This document shows positions 37,694 through 48,049 of a DNA stretch of 64,000 nt, one piece after another (within the stretch, counting starts at the first letter, position 1; each line of letters begins with the position of its first letter). The translations under genes and the position numbers were made by a program. Under the pieces are notes generated by a model. It ran no database searches. It was given only the letters and a program-made list of their open reading frames with translations, and was not told where the DNA came from. Source of the stretch: Pectobacterium carotovorum. GTDB lineage: Bacteria > Pseudomonadota > Gammaproteobacteria > Enterobacterales > Enterobacteriaceae. The DNA is taken from assembly GCA_016415585.1 (NCBI GenBank), contig CP066552.1:4588001-4652000 (forward strand), written 5' to 3'.

Positions 37694-38829
37694 AATCATT
37701 CAGACAAGCCGCTGCTTTCCTCCTTATATCCCTATGACGCCCTCAATTTCTCAACAGATGACGGTGACGTCAATATAAGCAGTAAGGATTTACAAAATTT
37801 CCTTACATTTTCTTAAAAGAGAAAATACAAGCTCACCAACTCAAGAAAGACATATTCTCTGCCTTTTGATGAAAAAACAGAGATAAAAACTGACACATTG
37901 CGGACAAAAAGAAATTATCACCATTTAAAAAACTATAGTCATCTGGTCTTACATGTACAAGATTTGAGCACTATTTTTTGTTAAAAACGTTAACAACAGG
38001 TGAAAATTCTGACAGATAATAAGAAATTCTGATATTTACCACGGCACCATAAGTAGACAAATGACTATCTACGCTACATAAAAAAACTCTATGCGACATA
38101 AAAAACGTGGTTTCCCCCCTCCTTTAACGGGCAACAAGCGCGCTCTACATCGTTTTTTATCTGTGGGATAGCCGTTACCAGAGATCCGTTGCTGGATACA
38201 CCCGTTAGATAAAGCATAGATAAAAAGGCAACTGACATAGGGTCGAGAACGCATTTTGTCCCGCGGCAGCGTCGTCAGGGCGACGGCCAGCGAAACAATG
38301 ATATTGCTCAATAATTACCTGGCTATTTTAGTTAAATAAATATTTTCACTAAAATGAAAACACGCTATTTACTTATTCTCATAAAGTGGTATTTTCACTC
38401 TGTGATTTACCTCTCCTTCTGTTTTAATTCCCCCACACCCTCTCAATAAATTATTTTAATTACAAAAAAATAATATAAGTTATTTAAAATAGAGTTGCTG
38501 ATAAGTTCACAAATACGTAATTAACGTATTATTTTTAACATTCCCTCATGCTAGATTACTCTCCAACATGATTCATTGTTAAATAACATCAACCATTCCT
38601 TATCTTTTTGTTACTAACTGATAAAAAACAAAAAAACGAATTTTTCTGCTTTCTGATAATAAACATCCCGCCGTCATTGGCATTAGCGACGCTCGATAGT
38701 CACACAGATATCGGCGAGAAAAAAGCCAATAAAATGCGTCGATAACGATGCATTACCAATATCGCAACGATATCAAACGGCAGGTATGTAATTTCTTTCT
38801 GTACCAACTGTCCTAGCAGGGTGAATATA

Positions 38830-40173
38830 ATGAAAAAAATTGAAACTGATATTTTATGTGAGAACGATCTCGCTCTGGAAACACAAGAATCGTTTATCGG
38901 GGGCTTTTTTAAAAAGAAAATCGGCTCCGTTCCCGTTGCGCTTTTTATGGCGATTGCCGCCATTGTCGCTATCGCGGCCTACGAAGGATATTTGCCTAAA
39001 AATATGATTGGCGGTTTCGCCGTCATCATGACGATGGGTTTTTTGCTGGCACACATTGGCAGCAACATTCCCGTGTTCAAAGATATCGGCGGCCCAGCCA
39101 TTCTGTGCCTGATGGTGCCTTCCGTTATGGTGTATTTTGAGCTGTTCAACGACAACACCATGAAAACCGTCCACCTGCTGATGAAAGAGGCGAACTTCCT
39201 GTATTTCGTCATCGCCTGTCTGGTGGTCGGCAGTATTCTGGGTATGAACCGCAAAATCCTGATTCAGGGGATGGTGCGCATGTTCGTCCCGTTGGTTATC
39301 GGCACCGCAACCGCGCTGGCAACCGGTTTGCTGGTTGGTAAACTGTGCGGCTACAGCGTTTATCACACTTTCTTCTTCATCATCGTGCCAATTATCGGTG
39401 GCGGCATTGGTGAAGGCATCCTGCCGTTATCCTTAGCCTATTCTGCGATTCTGGGACAAAGCCCAGATGTCTATGTCGCTCAGCTAGCGCCCGCAGCCGT
39501 CGTCGGTAACATCTTCGCGATTCTGTGTGCTGGCGTGCTATCCCGTCTGGGTATGCGCCGCAAGGATCTGAACGGCGAAGGCCGTCTGGTTCGCAGCGAT
39601 GAAGACAACGCGATGTTTGCCGTCAACGAAGCGCCAAAACCGGTCGATTTTCACCTGATGGGTGGCGGACTGTTGATGATTTGCGCCTTCTTCATCGTCG
39701 GTGGCCTGTTTGAGAAACTGGTACACATCCCAGGCCCAGTTCTGATGATTCTGATCGCCGTCTTCTGTAAATACGGACGCGTGATTCCTGCGATTATGGA
39801 AACTGGCGCGCACAGCGTTTACAAGTTCGTATCCAGTTCTCTGGTGTGGCCGCTGATGATCGGGCTGGGCATGCTGTATATCCCGCTGGAGAGCGTCGTC
39901 GCGGTATTCTCTGTGGGTTATGTCATCGTCTGTGGTTCTGTGGTGCTGTCCATGGCGCTGGTGAGTTTCCTGATTGCGCCTTACCTGAACATGTACCCAA
40001 TTGAAGCGTCCATCGTGACCACGTGCCACAGCGGACTGGGCGGTACGGGTGATGTGGCTATTCTGTCCGCTTCTAACCGTATGTCTCTGATGCCGTTCGC
40101 ACAGATCGCCACCCGTATCGGCGGCGCCTCTACCGTCATCGCGGCAACGCTGCTGCTGGGCTGGGTTGTCTAA
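38830..40173 (+). CDS. 2-hydroxycarboxylate transporter family (CitS-like) citrate/malate:Na+ symporter
   Basis: Inner-membrane carrier, 447 residues from ATG 38830, preceded by AGGGTG. About 11 membrane segments in two inverted halves, each with the re-entrant GGxG-type loop: PIIGGGIGEGILPLSLAY and TTCHSGLGGTGDVAILSASN. The 2HCT family moves citrate, malate or lactate with Na+ or H+; the hydrophilic N-terminus resembles CitS. Nearby dcuSR and a second anion transporter suggest control by C4-dicarboxylates or citrate. Exact substrate not determinable. Confidence 0.9.
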   Translation: MKKIETDILCENDLALETQESFIGGFFKKKIGSVPVALFMAIAAIVAIAAYEGYLPKNMIGGFAVIMTMGFLLAHIGSNIPVFKDIGGPAILCLMVPSVMVYFELFNDNTMKTVHLLMKEANFLYFVIACLVVGSILGMNRKILIQGMVRMFVPLVIGTATALATGLLVGKLCGYSVYHTFFFIIVPIIGGGIGEGILPLSLAYSAILGQSPDVYVAQLAPAAVVGNIFAILCAGVLSRLGMRRKDLNGEGRLVRSDEDNAMFAVNEAPKPVDFHLMGGGLLMICAFFIVGGLFEKLVHIPGPVLMILIAVFCKYGRVIPAIMETGAHSVYKFVSSSLVWPLMIGLGMLYIPLESVVAVFSVGYVIVCGSVVLSMALVSFLIAPYLNMYPIEASIVTTCHSGLGGTGDVAILSASNRMSLMPFAQIATRIGGASTVIAATLLLGWVV

Positions 40174-40199
40174 CCCAACCACGATTACCCACTAACGAA

Positions 40200-40230
40200 A
40201 ACGCCACGGTGATTGCCGTGGCGTTTTTAT
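40200..40230 (+). terminator. rho-independent terminator of the citrate carrier gene
   Basis: ACGCCACGG (40201-40209), loop TGATTG, CCGTGGCGT (40216-40224), then TTTTATTT. Confidence 0.9.
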
Positions 40231-40240
40231 TTATTCAGCG

Positions 40241-40303
40241 CTATTTATTCACAGCCTTTTATTCACAGTATTGGCACCGCGAGTCCTGCTTTTCCGGCAG
40301 CAG
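40241..40303 (-). repeat. 63-bp copy of the dcuR 3' end (left boundary of the accessory module)
   Basis: 55 of 63 bases match 43308-43370, which is the true 3' end of dcuR and its flank. On the minus strand this copy still encodes LLPEKQDSRCQYCE-stop, versus LLPEKQDSLRQYCE-stop in dcuR. The two copies bracket the whole toxin/immunity/IS region. Confidence 0.85.
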
Positions 40304-40331
40304 CCATTGTTAACGGTTTGGCTTACCGTAA

Positions 40332-40601
40332 CTACCTAACCTTTTTGAAAATGATCAGAATCAGAGCCACGCAGATGGGAAAAGCTATGAACGCAGCTAA
40401 ATACACCGAATTAGTATGTTCCTGCATAATTTCCAGGCTAGCTCTGTGATATTCAACAGATATAGTTTTTTCTGAAAAATACATAATATCCTTATCAAAG
40501 GAAATCGCACCAACCCCCCCTACCAGTAGATAATAAAATAGAGAGACAAGGGCAATACTGACCCATCGAATAAATGACTTGCACTTACTTGTTAACATCA
40601 T
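40332..40601 (-). CDS. two-TM immunity-like protein, orphaned copy
   Basis: 89 residues; paralogue of the gene at 42060-42326. The C-terminal sequence FPICVALILIIFKKVR is identical and the N-terminal cap is similar, but the central loop (about residues 33-65) differs strongly. Basic residues at both ends and two hydrophobic segments (about 14-33 and 66-84) predict a hairpin with the loop in the periplasm. ATG 40601 overlaps the stop of a toxin-gene remnant by 17 nt, the same arrangement as the intact pair. Function as immunity protein is inferred from this coupling, not shown. Confidence 0.7.
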   Translation of the reverse strand: MMLTSKCKSFIRWVSIALVSLFYYLLVGGVGAISFDKDIMYFSEKTISVEYHRASLEIMQEHTNSVYLAAFIAFPICVALILIIFKKVR

Positions 40602-40644
40602 GCATCCCGTCTAATAAGCCACCGATAGTACCACCAGAATAAGG
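40585..40644 (-). pseudogene. 3' remnant of a second toxin-like gene
   Basis: Sixty bases encode PYSGGTIGGLLDGMHDVNK-stop, matching the C-terminus PYSGGTVGGLLEGMHDVNK of the intact gene at 42310-43215. The fragment is cut at 40644 by the left end of the IS. Together with 41901-41942 it shows that a full second copy once existed. Confidence 0.88.
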
Positions 40645-40717
40645 TGTAGTGGCACACTGAATTTGGCCACCTGAATAGAGGTGATATCATCACCTCACAG
40701 TCAAAACAGGTGACATT

Positions 40718-41892
<1,175 letters not shown>

Positions 41893-41900
41893 CCACTACA

Positions 41901-41942
41901 CCCCAACCCGCGGCCGTACTGCATAAATTTATCGTGTTCCAC
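41901..41942 (-). pseudogene. 5' remnant of the second toxin-like gene
   Basis: Fourteen codons starting GTG 41942 encode MEHDKFMQYGRGLG, identical to the N-terminus of the intact gene, then run into the right IS end. It keeps the upstream ribosome-binding site. Confidence 0.88.
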
Positions 41943-42015
41943 TCAACCAACTCCATTTGGTTTCATCGTCACTGAATTGTGTATAGCACAAGGCGGGATC
42001 GCTCCCGCCTCGTTT
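41905..42015. repeat. 111-bp direct repeat, copy A (toxin leader)
   Basis: 110 of 111 bases identical to 43178-43288. Covers the toxin N-terminal codons, ribosome-binding site, a TTGTG-TATAG-CACAA inverted repeat and the hairpin AGGCGGGA/TCCCGCCT (41991-42010). Confidence 0.92.
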
Positions 42016-42059
42016 ATCTCATTCCACACATAACACTCAGTTCCGTTTGCTTACCACAA

Positions 42060-42326
42060 CTATCTAACTTTTTTGAAAATGATGAGAATCAGCGCCACGC
42101 AGATGGGGAAACCAATTAAAGCAACCTCAAGAATATTATCTGTGGCCTTATAAATATTTTCTATAACGGCCTCATGATATTCGATAGTAACCACCTTACC
42201 CAGTGGCATGTCCCCTTTATTATCTAACGGAAAAATAGCAAGAAAGAGCCACAGATAATATACAAAGGTTACTAATGCTATTCCTCCCCAGCGCATAACC
42301 GTCTTACATTCACTTGTTAACATCAT
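42060..42326 (-). CDS. two-TM immunity-like protein paired with the toxin
   Basis: 88 residues. N-terminal basic segment, TM about 15-34, a 30-residue loop (DNKGDMPLGKVVTIEYHEAV...), TM about 66-84 and a KKVR tail; positive-inside rule puts the loop in the periplasm. ATG 42326 overlaps the toxin stop by 17 nt, so it is translationally coupled. A small inner-membrane partner coupled to a predicted hydrolase is the usual form of immunity against periplasm-acting bacterial toxins. No recognised family. Confidence 0.7.
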   Translation of the reverse strand: MMLTSECKTVMRWGGIALVTFVYYLWLFLAIFPLDNKGDMPLGKVVTIEYHEAVIENIYKATDNILEVALIGFPICVALILIIFKKVR

Positions 42327-43215
42327 GCATCCCTTCTAATAATCCCCCGACAGTACCACCAGAATAAGGCGACACCTTGCCAACACCAGAAGCTATCTCA
42401 GCGGCAGCTCGAAAAGCTTTCATTCTTATTGTTGATTCATCTAGAGGGTTAAACCCATTAATATTGGGGTACTGCTTTCTAAACTCACTCGTCATATCAA
42501 CAACAAGCATCGATGACTCAGCGCTTTTTCTTTCTAAATACCGCTGTAGCGATACCGGCACGGCAAAATCTTCTTCGTAATCAATTCGCATCTGAGAGTG
42601 AGTGGTATATCCCCCCTCAAATATCTGTGATCCCGCTATCTTCACGCCTTTTGTTGTATGGGTTGTACAGTTAACCCCTGTCACATCATATTGATCAATT
42701 GTGTGGCCATCTCGTTTGGTATCATCCCCCATGTCTGGCGTCTCTTTAACTTTGCTTCCTGAATGCCACAGCCTTTCAAAGTACATTCTTGCAATCGTAG
42801 GGTCTGCATCTGTAATGATGAATGCCTTCGCCTCCATCTTGTACAGCTCTTCTCGGTAATATGTTCTCGCCTCTTCAAACCGCAAAAAGTTTAAGATGCC
42901 ATCACCGACAGTCCCGCCAGCACCAGACCGTCTACCAAAGCGACCATAAGTGAAAACAGAAGCATTATTATCCTCATGCACAGAGACAAAGGCGTGACCT
43001 GTACCCTTAATTTCTGTCCAGATAAATACACCGTTCTCTAACGGGTTATTTTCTTTTTTGCACTCTTGGACATGATTAACCCATTCCCCTTTTGAAGGCG
43101 TGAGGTAAATCGGGTCATCTCTGAAGTAATTTGTTGGTTCGGGCTTAATATTTTCCCGTGGGTTACGCCACAGCCCTAACCCACGGCCGTACTGCATAAA
43201 TTTATCGTGTTCCAC
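42310..43215 (-). CDS. predicted His/Cys hydrolase-like toxin or effector, unknown family
   Basis: 301 residues, GTG start at 43215 with GGAG 8 nt upstream. No signal peptide or membrane segment. Candidate catalytic residues are H74 in GTGHAFVSVHE, at the start of predicted beta strands, and C183 in VTGVNCTTHT, at the start of a helix. His-before-Cys order occurs in circularly permuted papain/NlpC-P60-like hydrolases, so an amidase or peptidase is possible. The C-terminal ~100 residues end in a Gly-rich segment. It is coupled to a membrane immunity-like gene, and its locus was duplicated and IS-disrupted, as is common for interbacterial effectors. No VgrG, Hcp, PAAR or contact-system gene is nearby. 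Delivery route and activity are inferred only. Confidence 0.6.
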   Translation of the reverse strand: MEHDKFMQYGRGLGLWRNPRENIKPEPTNYFRDDPIYLTPSKGEWVNHVQECKKENNPLENGVFIWTEIKGTGHAFVSVHEDNNASVFTYGRFGRRSGAGGTVGDGILNFLRFEEARTYYREELYKMEAKAFIITDADPTIARMYFERLWHSGSKVKETPDMGDDTKRDGHTIDQYDVTGVNCTTHTTKGVKIAGSQIFEGGYTTHSQMRIDYEEDFAVPVSLQRYLERKSAESSMLVVDMTSEFRKQYPNINGFNPLDESTIRMKAFRAAAEIASGVGKVSPYSGGTVGGLLEGMHDVNK

Positions 43216-43288
43216 TCAACCAACTCCATTTGGTTTCATCGTCACTGAATTGTGTATAGCACAAGGCGGGATCGCTCCCGCCTCGTTT
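43178..43288. repeat. 111-bp direct repeat, copy B (toxin leader)
   Basis: Partner of 41905-42015; one mismatch. The hairpin AGGCGGGA (43264-43271), loop TCGC, TCCCGCCT (43276-43283) lies downstream of dcuR and could end its transcript. TTGTG-TATAG-CACAA at 43250-43264 is a possible operator upstream of the toxin. Confidence 0.92.
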
Positions 43289-43307
43289 CTGTTTACCTTA
43301 TTTACTG

Positions 43308-43370
43308 CTAATTACTCACCGCTTTTTATTCACAGTATTGGCGCAGCGAGTCCTGTTTTTCTGGCAGCAG
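43308..43370 (-). repeat. 63-bp direct repeat, right copy (3' end of dcuR)
   Basis: The genuine dcuR 3' end and short flank. Its imperfect duplicate lies at 40241-40303, next to the citrate carrier terminator. Confidence 0.85.
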
Positions 43371-44048
43371 ACGATACAGATAAACTGGTCGGCCGGTTGA
43401 GCCGTACAGGATATTGGTGGTCAGGATGCCAGTATCAGACAGATAGATCAGGTATTTACGGCAGGAGACGCGGGAGATACCAATCGCATTCGCCAGCATT
43501 TCGGTAGAGAACTCAATGCCCTGATTGCCTTCAATCCACTCACAGACGGTACGTAACGTCAGGCTGGTCAGCCCTTTCGGCAATTTCTTACGTTCGCTGA
43601 CCGTGCTACTGCTGGTACGGCGAATCAGGTTATCAATATCCGACTGCCCAACAAAATCGCGGTGCTTGAACAAGTTCGCCTCTTCGCGATAAGCGGTCAG
43701 CGCCTGTTCGAAGCGCGAGAACTGGAAAGGCTTAATCAGATAATCCACCACACCGTAGTGCAGCGCTTTTTTGATGGTATACACATCGCTGGCAGACGAG
43801 ATGATGATGACGTCCGTTTTCTCACTAAATTCACGGATAGTCGGCAGCAGGTCCAGTCCATTATCCTGCTGCATATAAATATCCAGCAGTACCAAATCGA
43901 TTTCCGAGTCAGGTTGCATCAGCAGGTTTCGCGCCTGCTGCAACGTGGGGACGGTCGCATAGCAGCTAAATCCAGAAACCTGGTTCAGATAAGATTTGTT
44001 AAGCTCTGCAACCATGGCATCGTCATCAACAATCAGTACATTAATCAT
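43326..44048 (-). CDS. dcuR: C4-dicarboxylate/citrate response regulator DcuR
   Basis: Response regulator, 240 residues from ATG 44048 (MINVLIVDDD). Receiver domain with D8-D10 and phospho-acceptor D56 in LVLLDIYMQQ, K in DYLIKPFQ; C-terminal DNA-binding domain FSTEMLANAIGISRVSCRKYL. It ends in QYCE like E. coli DcuR (QYCQ), closer to DcuR than CitB. Overlaps dcuS by 8 nt. Confidence 0.9.
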   Translation of the reverse strand: MINVLIVDDDAMVAELNKSYLNQVSGFSCYATVPTLQQARNLLMQPDSEIDLVLLDIYMQQDNGLDLLPTIREFSEKTDVIIISSASDVYTIKKALHYGVVDYLIKPFQFSRFEQALTAYREEANLFKHRDFVGQSDIDNLIRRTSSSTVSERKKLPKGLTSLTLRTVCEWIEGNQGIEFSTEMLANAIGISRVSCRKYLIYLSDTGILTTNILYGSTGRPVYLYRLLPEKQDSLRQYCE

Positions 44049-45669
44049 GGTCAAACAGCCTTGCTTGATAAGGAATAGTAACGAAAAACTGGGTGTACAC
44101 CTCAGGTTCTGATTCAAACTCGATAGTGCCGCCAATCTTCTCCAGACTCTGCTTGGTCAGGTACAGGCCGATACCGCGCCCGCTGCCTTTGGTAGAGAAT
44201 CCCTGTTCATAAATGCGCGCCTGACTCTCCGGCGAAATGCCGGGGCCGTCATCCCCCACGGTACAGTGAAGGCGGCCATTCTGATGATGGAAGCTCACGC
44301 TGATTTCGCAGTGTTCCTGCCGATCAATCGCGTCCATCGCATTCTCAATCAGATTACCCAATACGGTAATCAATTCATTCGTGGCATCGACATCATCGGT
44401 ATCCGGCAGCAGACTCTCTTCGCTGATAGAGAGCGTAATGCCGAGATCGCGCGCGCGGTTGATTTTACCCAACAGGAAGCCGGCAATCACTGGCGATTTC
44501 ACTTTACGAATAATCGAACCAATTTCCGCCTGATAATTATTGGCGGTCTTCAGGATATAATCTTCCAGCTGCGAGTAATATTTTAAGTGCAGCATCCCCA
44601 GGATAACGTGCAGCTTATTCATAAACTCGTGCGACTGCGCCCGCAGCGCATCCGCATAGTAGGACATCCCGCTCAACCGTTGCAGCAGCTGGCTAATCTC
44701 CGTTTTATCACGGAATGTCGCAATCGCGCCGATAATGTCGCCCTTCACAAAAACCGGAACGGTGTTGGTCAGCAGCAAATGGCCGTTAAAGTTAATCTCT
44801 TCATCGCGTCGCGGCGTACCGCTCTCCAGCACCTGTTTCAGATGCAGATGTTCAAGCCACTGGTCACTGACGCGTTCGGCTGTCTTCGGAGCCGATGTTT
44901 CACTGCCCTGTGGATTATTCTGCCGGAAAAGCCGTCGCGCCTCATCATTGATGACCGTAATCCGGCCATGCTGATCGACCGCGATAACGCCTTCTTTGAT
45001 GTGTTTGAGCATCGCGTTACGCTGTTCAAACAGGTTCGAGATCTCAAACGGTTCGAATCCCAGCATAATGCGCTTGAGCACTTTCACCAGAATCAACGTG
45101 CCCAGCCAGCCGACCAGCGCCCCTGCCAATAGCGTCCAGGGAATCATCCAGCGGTTATCGCTGATCACCTTCTGCACGCTGGTTAAGGCAATCCCCAGCG
45201 CAACAACGCCAACCTGCTTATGGTTACTGTCGAAAACTGGCGTAAAGACCCGTAGCGCGGGATCGAGCGTACCTCGGTTGATGGAGGTATTTTCCATGCC
45301 CAACAGCGCCGGATATATATCCCGACCGGCAAAATGTTCACCAATTCTTTCCGGTTCAGGGTGGCTATGGCGCACCGTATCCATGTCCGTGACGGTGACG
45401 AAGAGCAGTTGATTACGCTGGCGGATTGCCTCCGCAGCAACCTGCACTTCCTCAGGCCGACCAATCCCTTTAAGTTCATCAATAACCACGGGAGAAGAAG
45501 CAAATGTGCGAGCAATGGCAAACGCTTTTTCTCGCAGATGATCTTCTGAAAGCTGATTAATGCGAAAAAACAGCAAGGAATAGACCACCAGCAACACCGC
45601 GCCAAGCACAACCGACACCATCAGAAACACCGATGTTCCCAGCTTTAGCGGTGCCTTTTTCTTGCCCAT
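44041..45669 (-). CDS. dcuS: C4-dicarboxylate/citrate sensor histidine kinase DcuS
   Basis: Membrane sensor kinase, 542 residues from ATG 45669 (GGAGAG 5 nt upstream), matching E. coli DcuS (543). TM1 about 13-33; periplasmic PAS-like sensor keeping ligand residues RHSHP and ALRVFTP; TM2 about 177-198; cytoplasmic PAS; H347 in SHEFMNKLHVILG; ATPase motifs NLIENAMDA, DDGPGI and GSGRGIGLYL. Senses fumarate, succinate or citrate and phosphorylates DcuR. Confidence 0.92.
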   Translation of the reverse strand: MGKKKAPLKLGTSVFLMVSVVLGAVLLVVYSLLFFRINQLSEDHLREKAFAIARTFASSPVVIDELKGIGRPEEVQVAAEAIRQRNQLLFVTVTDMDTVRHSHPEPERIGEHFAGRDIYPALLGMENTSINRGTLDPALRVFTPVFDSNHKQVGVVALGIALTSVQKVISDNRWMIPWTLLAGALVGWLGTLILVKVLKRIMLGFEPFEISNLFEQRNAMLKHIKEGVIAVDQHGRITVINDEARRLFRQNNPQGSETSAPKTAERVSDQWLEHLHLKQVLESGTPRRDEEINFNGHLLLTNTVPVFVKGDIIGAIATFRDKTEISQLLQRLSGMSYYADALRAQSHEFMNKLHVILGMLHLKYYSQLEDYILKTANNYQAEIGSIIRKVKSPVIAGFLLGKINRARDLGITLSISEESLLPDTDDVDATNELITVLGNLIENAMDAIDRQEHCEISVSFHHQNGRLHCTVGDDGPGISPESQARIYEQGFSTKGSGRGIGLYLTKQSLEKIGGTIEFESEPEVYTQFFVTIPYQARLFDHD

Positions 45670-45743
45670 GTCACTCTCCGAAACCACCATCATCACACCG
45701 TTATCTTATACTGTTTCGTCGCGTTTCGCGTGCCGTGATGCAT

Positions 45744-45768
45744 ACGCCCCGTCACAAGGACAGGGCGT
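45744..45768 (-). terminator. possible hairpin after the DASS transporter gene
   Basis: ACGCCC (45744-45749) and GGGCGT (45763-45768) pair across a 13-nt loop in the gap between the DASS gene and dcuS. Weak. Confidence 0.35.
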
Positions 45769-45855
45769 AGGCTTGAAGAAAGGAAATCAGGCTTAATGTT
45801 GCGGTACATTTTTTGTGTCAGGAATGTCGCATCAGGAAAGCCAGCAGTACTACGT

Positions 45856-47268
45856 TTACCAGAAACCGAGCAGTTTCCACCACACTCCGCCAACACCCAG
45901 CCAGATAGGGATGATGACCACACTGACCAGGAAACCGATCTTCCACCAGGTTCCCAGCGGCACGTAGCCTGTGCCGAATAAAATCGGTGCCGGACCACTG
46001 GAGTAGTGGGTCGTGGACATAAACAGGTTACTGAAGATACCGAATACCAGTACGGTCAGCATCGGCGGCGCACCAGCGGCCAGCGCGATAGAGACAAAAA
46101 TCGCATACATGGCGCTGATGTGGGCAATCGCACTCGCCATCAGGTAGTGGCTGTAGTAGTACACCAGCAGCAGCAGACCCAGCATCGGCAGCCAGTGCAT
46201 CCCGCTCACCGCATTACCGGCCAATCCGCCCAACCAGGCAATCAGGCCCATCTTGTTGAGCTGACCAGCCAGCGTCATCAGTACGGCAAACCACACCACG
46301 GTGTGCCAGGCTTCTTTCTCACTGACCACATCGTCCCAGGTCAGCGCACGGCTGAGCAACAGCACGCTCAGGCCCGCCAGCGCGGTCAGGGTTGCATCGA
46401 TATTCAGCGTAGAACCCAGCACCCAGAACGTCACCAGACCCAGGAACACGCCCAGCACCACCCACTCGTCGCGGGTCATTTTGCCCATTTCACGCAGTCT
46501 TTCGACGGCGATCGCTCGCATTTCTGAGGTTTTCTTCAGTTCAGGCGGATAGAAACGGTAGATCAGGTAAGGAATCAGCGCCAAAGACAGGAAGCCCGGC
46601 AGCAGTGTCGCCAACGCCCAATCCGTCCAACTGATGTGAATACCAAACTGGGAAGCCAGCTTCGCCACCATCGGGTTACCCGCCATGGAGGTCATGAACA
46701 TCGCGGAAGTCACGGCGTTACACTGGAAAATGGACTGCACCAGAAACGCACCAATGCGACGCTGCGTGCCTTTTTCCGGCGTGGAGTCATAGGCTTCGGC
46801 AATGGACCGGAACAGCGGAGTGATGATCCCCCCGCAGCGTGCAGACGTGGAAGGCATGGCCGGAGCGAACATCAGGTCGGTAAACACCAGACCATACGCC
46901 AGACCGAGAGAGCTATTCCCCAGCTTGCTGATGAACAGCAGGCCAATGCGTCGGCCAAAGCCGGTTTTGATAAAGCCGCGAGAGATAAAGAAGGCGCAGG
47001 CGATCATCCAAATAGTGGGATCGCTAAAGCCCGCCAGCACATCTTTAATGGGTAATAACCCTAATATGGCGACCGAGGTCAGGCTGAACATCGCCATCGC
47101 GCCAAGCGGGTAAGGAGAGAGAATCAGACCGACAACCGTGGCAATGAAAATCGCCATCAGATGCCAGGCATCGGGTTTAACCCCATCAGGAACCGGCAAT
47201 AACCATAAGCCACCAGCGATACAAAGGATAACTAGAAGCTTTATCAACCTGCTGTTATTCGCAGACAT
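45856..47268 (-). CDS. DASS-family (CitT/TtdT-like) dicarboxylate or citrate transporter
   Basis: Inner-membrane carrier, 470 residues from ATG 47268 (MSANNSRLIKLLV). About 12 membrane segments. Family features: LLPVPDGVKPDAWH at the N-terminus, MPSTSARCGGIITPL in the place of the SNTART substrate/Na+ motif of TtdT, and HYSSGPAPILFGTGYV near the C-terminus. Members exchange tartrate, citrate, succinate or fumarate. Upstream of dcuSR on the same strand, so a DcuR target is likely. Substrate unresolved. Confidence 0.88.
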   Translation of the reverse strand: MSANNSRLIKLLVILCIAGGLWLLPVPDGVKPDAWHLMAIFIATVVGLILSPYPLGAMAMFSLTSVAILGLLPIKDVLAGFSDPTIWMIACAFFISRGFIKTGFGRRIGLLFISKLGNSSLGLAYGLVFTDLMFAPAMPSTSARCGGIITPLFRSIAEAYDSTPEKGTQRRIGAFLVQSIFQCNAVTSAMFMTSMAGNPMVAKLASQFGIHISWTDWALATLLPGFLSLALIPYLIYRFYPPELKKTSEMRAIAVERLREMGKMTRDEWVVLGVFLGLVTFWVLGSTLNIDATLTALAGLSVLLLSRALTWDDVVSEKEAWHTVVWFAVLMTLAGQLNKMGLIAWLGGLAGNAVSGMHWLPMLGLLLLVYYYSHYLMASAIAHISAMYAIFVSIALAAGAPPMLTVLVFGIFSNLFMSTTHYSSGPAPILFGTGYVPLGTWWKIGFLVSVVIIPIWLGVGGVWWKLLGFW

Positions 47269-48049
47269 AAGAACACCACTCTTCATTAAAACGGATTCTG
47301 TATTTCCCGTCATACTTCGAGCCGCATATGCGTTGGCTTCCCTTACTCACCCCAGTCACTTACTGATGTAAGCTCCTGGAGATTAATGAGCCTCATAAAT
47401 GAGGCTCACCCTTCGGGCCAGCTCTAGCGCTGTTCAAATCGGTCTGGAACCGATTTGTCATGCGGTTGCCGCCTTCCTGCGACTCGAATTATTTAGGGCA
47501 TATCCCCGTCATTTTTGAGCCGCGAGAGTACTGCACTCAAATTATTCAGGAGATATTCACGACGGATGTCCCGTGCGGAGGAGTGGGTATTTCGTTATTC
47601 TTCCTTCGTCACCCTGCTGAAAACAACGCAACAGGAATCATCTGCGGAAAAAAAAGACGAGAAAACAAGGGTTCAGGGTGCTTCTCTCGTCTTATCAAAT
47701 CAAGTGATTAATGAAGAGATAGTATTATAATGTGCCTACAAAATAGCGTAACTTTAGTTACTAAAGGGGTTCATTAATTTATTTAAGAAACCATCACGGT
47801 TTTAATCCCCCGATAAAAAACCCTTAAAATTCAATAATAATTGACATTTAAAGAACATAAAATTAACGAAGTTAACGACAAATAAATGATAAAAAAACCT
47901 TATATCTAATAATGGAAATATAATTCTTTTCCAGACAGTCAGTTATCCATTCCTTATTTTTTCACTCAGGTATTCCACTCTTCAAAAATAAAGAAATAAA
48001 TCGCCATTATTCGACGAGAAAATAGTAGTTTTTATCCAGCTGATAACAT
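47269..48049. other. non-coding region between the DASS gene and yidE
   Basis: 781 bp containing a long ERIC variant (47301-47503) and from 47720 very AT-rich DNA. Short open frames at 47460-47730 have no recognisable motif. No supported gene. Confidence 0.5.
47301..47503 (-). repeat. ERIC element with internal insertion, about 203 bp
   Basis: Reverse-oriented ERIC: CCCGTCATACTTCGAG at the left, CGACTCGAATTATTTAGGGCATA at the right, and GATGTAAGCTCCTGGAGATT like the ERIC1R primer. About 76 bp are inserted after the core, carrying two hairpins: GAGCCTCAT/ATGAGGCTC and CAAATCGGT/ACCGATTTG. Confidence 0.85.

Larger units (their letters stand above)
37365..38829. other. long dppA/citrate-carrier divergent region
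   Basis: 1465 bp without a supported gene: the dppA leader, a degenerate ERIC remnant at about 37398-37502, a 36-codon ORF at 37583 with a strong ribosome-binding site, and from 37800 on very AT-rich DNA. A TTG-started 80-codon minus-strand frame (38069-38311) is not convincing. Promoters of dppA and the citrate carrier must lie here. Confidence 0.45.

Noticed and set aside
38069..38311. 80-codon minus-strand frame in the dppA/citrate carrier gap
   Set aside because: TTG start with a poor ribosome-binding site, no recognisable domain; at most a decayed fragment.
42310..43215. Type VI secretion assignment for the toxin-like gene
   Set aside because: No vgrG, hcp, PAAR, Rhs or MIX/FIX-type marker is visible nearby, so the delivery system is left open.
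47460..47730. Two overlapping plus-strand ORFs of 71-83 codons
   Set aside because: They overlap the ERIC end and show no family motifs or good start sites.
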